From an uncultured Flavobacteriales bacterium (lineage in GTDB: Bacteria; Bacteroidota; Bacteroidia; Palsa-965), in contig CAIQQJ010000062.1 of the NCBI GenBank assembly GCA_903873905.1, positions 1-46,854 on the forward strand: a DNA stretch of 46,854 bases, given 5' to 3'. This document shows, piece by piece, positions 7,382-13,994 of this stretch (its first letter is position 1; each line of letters starts with the position of its first letter). Both the position numbers and the translations under genes were made by a program. The notes beneath the pieces are model-generated. The model was not told the DNA's origin. It saw only the letters and a list, made by a program, of their open reading frames with translations, and ran no database searches.

Positions 7382-8368
7382 TTAGTTGCCTCTTTGACCA
7401 GGACCTTGTTGTTGTATTGGACCACCTTCTTTCACATCAATCACCTCAACATCGAATACACGTGTAAGACTATCGTTGTATCCCATTTTTGAAGGAAGGA
7501 TAAAAGTTGATTTTCCGCCTTTTTTCATTTTGGCAACAGCATTTGTAAATCCTGGGATAAGACGACCATCTCCCATTTGGAAAGTCATTGGTTCTTGTCC
7601 ATCGATTAATGTATTGGTATCAAACATTGTTCCGTCAAGATATTTTCCAACGTAACGAACGCTCACCACATTACCTTGAGTAATTCCAGGACCAGTTCCA
7701 GCAAGAATTTCCTGGTAATAAACACCATTTTCATCTGGCTTAGCTGTGATTTTATTTGCAGCCAAATATGGTTTCAAAAGTGTTGCATCTTTTTTCTTCA
7801 ACATTGGTTCAAGTGCTTTAGCTTTTTCCTGGATAGGTTGCATAACAGCTTGTTGTTTTGCCATCATCTCTTGCTGTACCTTTTGCTCAGCTTCAGCTTT
7901 TGAACGAAGTTCTTGAACTTTTGTTCGTGGATAAATACTGTCAATTTTCACTGCGAATCCAAGATACTTCATGGTATCATAACGTGGCTCGAATTTGAAT
8001 TCATCCTTGTAATGTGCCTTCAAGGAATCGAGACTAATGAAGAATGTTGCACTATCTCCAACGTGAAGACGGGTAAACATATCAAGGAAATCTCCTTTAA
8101 ATGAAGATTTATCAACGCGCATTGGATAAGAAACAGCATGTGTTCTCTCGTTAATATCGAGGAAAACTGAATCCTTCGCGGTCATGAATTTAATTTTTAC
8201 GAATACGGCACCACCGGTGTCAACTGTTACGGTTCCATCTCCCTTTTTTAGGAGTTTGAAATAAGTTCCGTTTTCTGCTTCATCATATCCTGGGAAGCGA
8301 GAGTGTCCACCGCAAGAAGCAAATAAAATTGTGCCTGCAGCTCCAAGAGCAATTAGAAAATTTTTCAT
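7382..8368 (-). CDS. FKBP-like lipoprotein, flap-less, with degenerate N-terminal domain
   Basis: 328 residues with a clear lipobox (LFASC, Cys19). It has the same layout as the downstream paralogue: N-terminal FKBP-like pseudo-domain (FPGYDEAENGTYFKLLKKG to LHVGDSATFFISLDSL), helical linker (QKVQQEMMAKQQAVMQP), and C-terminal FKBP domain with Phe249-Asp250, Phe274 instead of Trp, and a shortened flap (MGYNDSLTRVFDVEV). A Gly/Gln-rich tail (GGPIQQQGPGQRGN) is unique to this copy. Gaps to its neighbours are 16 and 29 bases, which supports one transcript. Location: lipid-anchored in the envelope, facing the periplasm or surface. Confidence 0.85.
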   Translation of the reverse strand: MKNFLIALGAAGTILFASCGGHSRFPGYDEAENGTYFKLLKKGDGTVTVDTGGAVFVKIKFMTAKDSVFLDINERTHAVSYPMRVDKSSFKGDFLDMFTRLHVGDSATFFISLDSLKAHYKDEFKFEPRYDTMKYLGFAVKIDSIYPRTKVQELRSKAEAEQKVQQEMMAKQQAVMQPIQEKAKALEPMLKKKDATLLKPYLAANKITAKPDENGVYYQEILAGTGPGITQGNVVSVRYVGKYLDGTMFDTNTLIDGQEPMTFQMGDGRLIPGFTNAVAKMKKGGKSTFILPSKMGYNDSLTRVFDVEVIDVKEGGPIQQQGPGQRGN

Positions 8369-8384
8369 GAGGGTAATTACGTTT

Positions 8385-9227
8385 TTATTCTACTGAGACT
8401 AGTTCCACTTCATATACAACAGGAGTGTGTGGAGGAACAATACCTGTGCTGGAACCATCGGCTCCAAAAGCCAGCGGCGAAGGTAATATTATTTTCGCTT
8501 TCCCTCCCGCTTTCATATGTGAAAGTGCGTTAATAATGCCAGGTAGCATTTGGCCTTCCTGTCCCCAAATCATGGAAAATGGGGCGGCATTTTCAGGGCC
8601 ATTTGAATCGAAAACATGATTATTAAACAGCATTCCAGTGTACTTGACTTTTACAAGCTTCCCACTGGTAGGTTTAGCGCCAGTTCCAACTTTTTCAGGA
8701 ATTACATAGAGGCCAGCTGTATCGGGCTTTCCAGTCAACTTGTTTTTTGCAAGATATCGCTGAATCAGAATTTGTTCGTTCATTTCCGGATCATCAGCTT
8801 TCTCCAATTTATCAACTTCATCAGCAGAAAGAATGCGGACAATTTTGACATTCATCTCAACCATTCCTGTGTCGGGCATACCCGGCATCATTAAATCGCC
8901 TCCAGGAAGCAGAAATGTTGCACTGTCCCCTTCCGCCAAAACGCTGAAATATTTGCTAGCCGACGATTGCATGAAAAGTGTGCCACGCGCATTTTCAAAA
9001 TCAGAATCGAAAAATATTTTCTCTCCAAACTTGTTTTGCATCCGCACTTCATAAAAATCATTTTCACCAGCCTTTTTCCCGTTTTCACCAGGGATATGGA
9101 GTTTATAATAAATACCCTTTTCAACTTCTGTAAATCCAGGATATTTGGAGGATGGATTGCACTGAGAAAAAAGCAGTGCTAAAAATAAAATCGTCGATTG
9201 TAAAACACGTTTGAAAAAAAGATCCAT
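8385..9227 (-). CDS. FKBP-type prolyl isomerase lipoprotein
   Basis: 280 residues with lipobox LFSQC (Cys23). The N-terminal region (about 30-135, starting YPGFTEVEKGIYYKLHIPG) shows the same degenerate FKBP-like pattern as the two downstream paralogues, including AEGDSATFLLP. The C-terminal FKBP domain (about 168-280) keeps Phe206-Asp207 and a full flap (GIVPPHTPVVYEVEL) but has Ile231 where FKBPs carry the pocket Trp. It lies 14 bases after gldI. It is intermediate between the canonical and flap-less members, which helps order the duplications. Confidence 0.85.
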   Translation of the reverse strand: MDLFFKRVLQSTILFLALLFSQCNPSSKYPGFTEVEKGIYYKLHIPGENGKKAGENDFYEVRMQNKFGEKIFFDSDFENARGTLFMQSSASKYFSVLAEGDSATFLLPGGDLMMPGMPDTGMVEMNVKIVRILSADEVDKLEKADDPEMNEQILIQRYLAKNKLTGKPDTAGLYVIPEKVGTGAKPTSGKLVKVKYTGMLFNNHVFDSNGPENAAPFSMIWGQEGQMLPGIINALSHMKAGGKAKIILPSPLAFGADGSSTGIVPPHTPVVYEVELVSVE

Positions 9228-9241
9228 TCTTATAAAATCAT

Positions 9242-9772
9242 TTATTTATTTTCGGTTAATCCAAGAAGTTCAATTTCATAAACAACACTTGACAAAGGTG
9301 GAATCTTGGTTTGATCTCCCGTTAATCCATGAGCCAAATGTGAGGGAAGAACAAAACGCATTTGATCACCAACATGCATGAGTTGAATTCCTTCATGAAT
9401 ACCGGATTCGATATAATCTTTTCCAATGAGAAATTCTTTTGCGCTGTCTCGTGGGGCCGAATAACAAAGTGATCCATCGAGCAAAAAAATCTTGTAAGCC
9501 ACTTTTGCAATTTGTCCCGTTTGTGCCAATGGCCCTTTTCCTGGTTTAATCAACATATACCTCAAACCGGAAGTTGTAGTTTCCATTTCCCAGTTATGCT
9601 GTTTCAAATATTGATTGATTTCATCGTTTTGTCGTTTCTCATCCCACATATTCATTTGCACAGAGAGATCTTTCACCTCCTGAGTTGTATACTGCTGCTT
9701 CGCCTTCGGCTTTTCTGTTTCACCACAGGACGCAAGCAAGATGATAAAGGAAATGAAAATGAAACGGCTCAT
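9242..9772 (-). CDS. gldI: GldI-like gliding/FKBP-family lipoprotein
   Basis: 176 residues with lipobox LLASC (Cys16). One FKBP domain (about 72-172) is preceded by a helical stretch (MWDEKRQNDEINQYLKQHNW). The phrase ESGIHEGIQLMHVGDQMRF followed by LPSHLAHGLTGD and KIPP is characteristic, as I recall it, of GldI, the FKBP-like lipoprotein needed for gliding motility and associated with T9SS function in Flavobacterium. The catalytic Phe-Asp pair of FKBPs is replaced by Cys103-Tyr104, which I also associate with GldI. Context supports this: it follows nrnA by 30 bases, next to ndk, an arrangement I associate with gldI loci in Flavobacteriia. Isomerase activity of this copy is doubtful. Confidence 0.72.
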   Translation of the reverse strand: MSRFIFISFIILLASCGETEKPKAKQQYTTQEVKDLSVQMNMWDEKRQNDEINQYLKQHNWEMETTTSGLRYMLIKPGKGPLAQTGQIAKVAYKIFLLDGSLCYSAPRDSAKEFLIGKDYIESGIHEGIQLMHVGDQMRFVLPSHLAHGLTGDQTKIPPLSSVVYEIELLGLTENK

Positions 9773-9802
9773 AGAATGATCTTCTAAATACTAGAACGAA
9801 GT

Positions 9803-10819
9803 TCAGGCTTTTTTAATCTTTGAATTATACTCTAGAAGCATCGATTTGAATTTTTTAACAACTTCTTCGAGTGAAAGCTCCAACATTCCACCTGCTGCAT
9901 TCTTGTGTCCGCCTCCGTTGAATCCTGCTCGTGCAAAAAGGTTGACATCAAAATTCCCTTTAGACCGAAATGAACATTTTACTTTTCCATCACGTTCGGC
10001 GAAAAAAGCTGCAAATACGATTCCACGCATGGTCAAGGCATAATTCACCAATCCTTCCGTATCTCCTTTTTGATAATGGAAACGCTCGTGTTCACTGTCA
10101 TTCAATGTAAAAAATGCAGTGTGAAATTCTGGTAACACAATTAATTTTTCACTCAATGCAAAACCCAGCAATCGCAATCTGTTTTCCGTGTTGTCATCGT
10201 AAATGCGATTGTGATTTAAGGAATTTTCAGCACCGGCATCCATCAAATGCGCGACCACACGATGTGTTTTTACAGATGTGCTTGGAAAACGGAATGACCC
10301 TGTGTCGGTCATGATTCCTGTATAAAGGCAATTCGCAATATGCTTATCCACCAATCTCGCGCCACCCATTTTCACAATAAAATCATACACCAATTCCGCA
10401 GTTGAACTTGATTCCACTTTATGAAAAACATAATCGGCAAATTCAGAAGGATTCGGATGATGATCGATCAAAACTTTTGGAACGGAAAGTTTCACAATTA
10501 TCTCACCAAGTGAATTTATGCGCTTCAGTTCATTGAAATCTAGGCAAAAAATAATTTCGGCATTTTTTAAAGCCGTTTCCGCTTTCTTCTTATTCTTCAT
10601 TGCATCCACCACTTGTTTGTGTCCATGCATCCAATGAAGAAATTCAGGATATTCATTCGGAACAATAACAGTAACAGCATGCCCTTTTTTTTGCAGAAAA
10701 TTCGAAAGGCCTAACGAAGAACCAATCGCATCACCATCGGGCGACCAATGTGTAACAATTGCAATTCGTTTCGGTTTCGAAAGAAGTTTTTTTAATGGGG
10801 CGAGTCCTTTTGTTTTCAC
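9803..10819 (-). CDS. nrnA: DHH-family oligoribonuclease/pAp phosphatase NrnA
   Basis: 338-residue cytoplasmic phosphoesterase. Motifs: His24, Asp28 and Asp30 in THWSPDGDAIGSS; Asp94 in FCLDFNE; DHH at 119-121 (LIDHHPNPSEF); Asp172 in GIMTDTGSFRFPS; and the DHHA1 substrate motif GGGH (302-305) in GFNGGGHKNAAGG. The family degrades 2-5-nucleotide RNAs and removes the 3' phosphate from pAp. Length is typical. It is first in the minus-strand run that continues with gldI and the FKBP genes. Its leader contains the eight-copy GTTGAAAA tract and a -7 box at 10960-10967. Confidence 0.93.
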   Translation of the reverse strand: MKTKGLAPLKKLLSKPKRIAIVTHWSPDGDAIGSSLGLSNFLQKKGHAVTVIVPNEYPEFLHWMHGHKQVVDAMKNKKKAETALKNAEIIFCLDFNELKRINSLGEIIVKLSVPKVLIDHHPNPSEFADYVFHKVESSSTAELVYDFIVKMGGARLVDKHIANCLYTGIMTDTGSFRFPSTSVKTHRVVAHLMDAGAENSLNHNRIYDDNTENRLRLLGFALSEKLIVLPEFHTAFFTLNDSEHERFHYQKGDTEGLVNYALTMRGIVFAAFFAERDGKVKCSFRSKGNFDVNLFARAGFNGGGHKNAAGGMLELSLEEVVKKFKSMLLEYNSKIKKA

Positions 10820-10829
10820 AGAGTACTAA

Positions 10830-10893
10830 GTTGAAAAGTTGAAAAGTTGAAAAGTTGAAAAGTTGAAAAGTTGAAAAGTTGAAAAGTTGAAAA
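10830..10893. repeat. Eight-copy tandem repeat GTTGAAAA in the nrnA leader
   Basis: Eight 8-base units of GTTGAAAA (CAAC-rich on the nrnA strand), essentially perfect, run head to tail from 10830 to 10893. They lie between the nrnA start codon (10819) and its candidate -7 box (10960-10967), so they would be transcribed in the 5' leader. The unit length is prone to slippage. Confidence 0.9.
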
Positions 10894-10959
10894 AAAAAGT
10901 AAAATCTTAATCATTATGATTTAACCTTCAAAATTTTCAACATTCACACTGTATTACAA

Positions 10960-10967
10960 CAAAGTTA
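10960..10967 (-). promoter_or_regulatory. -7 box TAACTTTG for the nrnA-gldI-FKBP genes
   Basis: On the minus strand TAACTTTG matches TAnnTTTG, 141 bases before the nrnA ATG. It sits back to back with the ndk box at 11010-11017, as expected of a divergent promoter region. Confidence 0.5.
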
Positions 10968-11009
10968 CAGGAAAGGATCGTTGGTAAGATTTTGAAAATG
11001 AAAAATGAT

Positions 11010-11017
11010 TAGTTTTG
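11010..11017 (+). promoter_or_regulatory. -7 box TAGTTTTG for ndk
   Basis: Matches TAnnTTTG and lies 56 bases before the ndk ATG. Confidence 0.5.
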
Positions 11018-11073
11018 GGCTCGAAATTAAATAAGTGCGGAATTAAGGATTTTCACAATAAAAATTAATCACC

Positions 11074-11493
11074 ATGGCAACGAACAGAACATTTACAATG
11101 ATCAAACCTGATGGGGTTGCGAACAATTACATCGGAGCAATTCTTGCAAAAATCAACGAAGCTGGATTTCGTATTGTAGCAATGAAATACACAAAACTTA
11201 CTGCTGAAACCGCAGGTAAATTTTATGAGGTTCACAAGGAACGTCCTTTTTATGGCGAACTTGTTACTTACATGTCTTCAGGACCAATTGTGGCTGTTAT
11301 TCTTGAAAAAGATGACGCAATTGCTTCCTTCAGAAAATTAATTGGAGCTACTGACCCTTCAAAAGCGGAAGCAGGCACAATTCGTCAGCTTTATGCAAAA
11401 TCTATTTCTGCAAATGCAGTTCATGGATCTGACAGCGACGAGAATGCTGCCATCGAAGGCAATTTCTTCTTTTCCGAGATGGAAAGATTCTAG
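11074..11493 (+). CDS. ndk: Nucleoside diphosphate kinase
   Basis: 139-residue cytoplasmic enzyme that moves the gamma phosphate of ATP to other nucleoside diphosphates through a phosphohistidine. The active-site His117 lies in the family signature NAVHGSDS. Lys11 and the N-terminal [11 protein letters not shown] strand are present, as are the conserved [16 protein letters not shown] and GATDP segments. Length is that of the short bacterial family. It is transcribed away from nrnA and closed by a strong terminator, so it is a single-gene unit. Confidence 0.97.
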   Translation: MATNRTFTMIKPDGVANNYIGAILAKINEAGFRIVAMKYTKLTAETAGKFYEVHKERPFYGELVTYMSSGPIVAVILEKDDAIASFRKLIGATDPSKAEAGTIRQLYAKSISANAVHGSDSDENAAIEGNFFFSEMERF

Positions 11494-11601
11494 TCGGACT
11501 TCGTTTCGTTTTCATCAAAAGATTTTTTTTTAAAAATGAATCTCTTTTCTTGAAAAGAAATAAGTCTCTCTGAAAATCTAAATTATCATTTCAAAAATTT
11601 C

Positions 11602-11635
11602 AAAGCCGATTCACTGAAAAGAATCGGCTTTTTTA
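11602..11635 (+). terminator. Rho-independent terminator after ndk
   Basis: An 11-bp perfect stem, AAAGCCGATTC (11602-11612) and GAATCGGCTTT (11621-11631), with an 8-base loop and a T run. The A-rich flank upstream could also let it work for the convergent comEC. Confidence 0.88.
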
Positions 11636-11678
11636 TGTTTTTATATTCTAATGTGATGAATGAATTACTTTTAAATTA

Positions 11679-13793
11679 TTAATTATCAATCACCAAGGCA
11701 CCACTTTCATTCACATCGTAAAACTTCAGATTGCTCTTCACACATATTTCCTTCCATTTTTTAATTTTCCATTTCCCATCAGAACCATCCACGACAATTA
11801 ATTCAGGCTTGAATTTCTCAATAAGTAAATCCAACTTTGCGTTGGAGTTGTCCTTCATCAATAAGATATCAATGTTTGAATAATCACCTCCATTGAAATT
11901 CTTCCCTACTACTGCAATTCTTTTTCCCAAAGCCATCAAGTAATTTTTTCCTTCATGAACAAAATCGTTTGTAAAAACAGTGGAATCTTGCATTGAAATT
12001 ATTTTTTCTTCTTCCATCCCATTCGCTTTCAAAAAAGGCTCAATGTGAAAATCAATATCGCCTTCGTGTTTTAATAAGGACGTATCGGCAAATAAAACAT
12101 GGTCCTTCCCATTTACAACAACAATTCCTGTCTCCCGTTTCAAACTGAAAATCACAATTTCATTCTTCTCAGATAATTTTCTTGCGTTGCATCCAACAAG
12201 CACCAACAATAATAAAAAGGTTGAAAGTCCCAACTGCAAAAATCGTTTGTGATTCCTTACCAGAAAAATCAAAATGAAAATGAGGAAAGCATACAGCAGC
12301 AACAATTCAGATTTTTCCCAATTCGAGGAATGTATTACAGCGTGTGGTAAATGTTCAATTCCTGTAACTGATGCATTCAACAATTCAACCAGAAAGGCAA
12401 ATAAAACTGAAATTGGTTTTGCAAGAATTACAATCGGAGAAATTATTAACAAAACCAAGCCAGCATACATTACAACAGTAGAAAGCGGAATGACCACAAG
12501 ATTGGAAATGAGAAAGTACGTTGGGAATTGATGGAAATAATAAAGTCCCAATGGAAAAGTGAATATCTGTGCAACCAGTGTCACGGAAATCAAAGTCCAA
12601 ACATGAGCTTTTATTTTACCGAAATAAGTATCTGTTTTCGGTTCCCACGCACTTGCAAGTTTCGGTTGCAGCATCACAATTCCTCCAACAGCGAGATAGG
12701 ACAATTGAAACCCGATGTCCAACAAAAGCAATGGATCGCTGATCAAAAGAATGATTGCTGAAGCTGCTAGTGAATTTAAAATGTGTGCATTTCTATTGAA
12801 TGCTCTTCCTGCTATCACAACACTCAACATGGTTACCGATCGCAACACAGAAGGACATAAACCAGTGAGTGTTGCGTAAAACCAAATGAAAATCAATTGC
12901 AAAAAAATACTCGCCCATTTCCCCCAACGTCTTTTTTCCAATGGCGCGAGTAGTTTTAATAAAACGACATATACCAACGCCACATGCATTCCTGAAACAG
13001 AAAGCACATGCAATGTTCCTGATGCACTATACGCCTGAAGAATTCCCGGATCCAAATGATCGGAAGCGCCAAGTAATAATGCGGCAGCAACTCCAAAAGA
13101 GGAACCACTCAATCCATATTCCTGCAATTTTCCAAGGTAATATCTTCGCAAATCAAGCGCACATGCCTTGAACCAATTTCCATTTCCATGCGAAATAATT
13201 TTCCATGAACCTGATTTACCATACGCTTGTCCATTTATTCCTTGACGTTTTAACCATTCCCTAAAATCAAACTCGTTTGGATTTTTCGGTCCTTCGACTT
13301 TTGTCGGTGAAACACCAATAAGAATTTCATCACCATAATGTAATTTTTCCGCAGCAGGTTCTCGTTGCAGATAGACCAACATTTTTTCATTGGAAGGTTT
13401 CCATTGCAGTGCGTCTTTCCATTCACAAACTTCTACCAAAAGTTTTATGCTTTTTTCTTTTACAACAGGATCATTCAGCAAACGCACATTTATTCCCTGC
13501 ACTTTCATTGGCAAATTCATAGGACTGGAAATATTCGGAATCAATTTCTGTGAGGTAATTCCTATTCCTAAAATTAGAAATGCGAATGAAATGAAAATTC
13601 CATCCATGCCAATCCATTTCAATGAGCGCTGTAGAAATTTTCTTTGAAGAAAAATAAGAAGGACAAAACAAAACAGAATTGGCAGGAAGAATGAAAAATG
13701 AATTTGAATTTGAAATGAATATGCAAGAATAATTCCAATCACAAATGGAATCAGTAATCGAACCAAGGGAATTCTTGCAAGAAAATTGTTCAT
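11679..13793 (-). CDS. comEC: ComEC/Rec2-family DNA uptake channel protein
   Basis: 704-residue polytopic membrane protein. The N-terminal part has two or three hydrophobic helices, then an OB-fold-like soluble region (about 90-215). The Competence domain (about 240-540) contains the signature TLHVLSVSGMHVALVYVVLL and many hydrophobic segments. ComEC carries single-stranded DNA across the inner membrane in natural transformation. The C-terminal 160 residues have the position and partial fold pattern of the metallo-beta-lactamase-like domain but lack a recognisable HxHxDH motif. It stands alone, convergent with ndk. Competence in the organism is inference. Confidence 0.88.
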   Translation of the reverse strand: MNNFLARIPLVRLLIPFVIGIILAYSFQIQIHFSFFLPILFCFVLLIFLQRKFLQRSLKWIGMDGIFISFAFLILGIGITSQKLIPNISSPMNLPMKVQGINVRLLNDPVVKEKSIKLLVEVCEWKDALQWKPSNEKMLVYLQREPAAEKLHYGDEILIGVSPTKVEGPKNPNEFDFREWLKRQGINGQAYGKSGSWKIISHGNGNWFKACALDLRRYYLGKLQEYGLSGSSFGVAAALLLGASDHLDPGILQAYSASGTLHVLSVSGMHVALVYVVLLKLLAPLEKRRWGKWASIFLQLIFIWFYATLTGLCPSVLRSVTMLSVVIAGRAFNRNAHILNSLAASAIILLISDPLLLLDIGFQLSYLAVGGIVMLQPKLASAWEPKTDTYFGKIKAHVWTLISVTLVAQIFTFPLGLYYFHQFPTYFLISNLVVIPLSTVVMYAGLVLLIISPIVILAKPISVLFAFLVELLNASVTGIEHLPHAVIHSSNWEKSELLLLYAFLIFILIFLVRNHKRFLQLGLSTFLLLLVLVGCNARKLSEKNEIVIFSLKRETGIVVVNGKDHVLFADTSLLKHEGDIDFHIEPFLKANGMEEEKIISMQDSTVFTNDFVHEGKNYLMALGKRIAVVGKNFNGGDYSNIDILLMKDNSNAKLDLLIEKFKPELIVVDGSDGKWKIKKWKEICVKSNLKFYDVNESGALVIDN

Positions 13794-13960
13794 CTTCCGA
13801 ATTGAACTGCGAAACTAATTCTCCATGGTGAAATTACTCGGTAATAAACGTTTGTAAATGGTATAGAACGAATGAACTTCCTTCACAAAATTTGACCAAA
13901 ATAAAAATTAGAATAAAAAAAACGCATAGGAAGGTTCGTCATTTGTACCTTATCAATTCG

Positions 13961-13968
13961 TAAATTTG
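13961..13968 (+). promoter_or_regulatory. -7 box TAAATTTG for the T9SS propeller operon
   Basis: Matches TAnnTTTG and lies 26 bases before the ATG of the 930-residue exported protein. It is the likely promoter for that gene and the kinase-regulator pair behind it. Confidence 0.5.
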
Positions 13969-13994
13969 AAATTCTCCATATTATAAAAGCCAAC

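Noticed and set aside
10830-10893. CRISPR array
   Set aside because: The unit is 8 bases with no spacers; it is a simple tandem repeat. No CRISPR-like array or cas gene occurs in the window.
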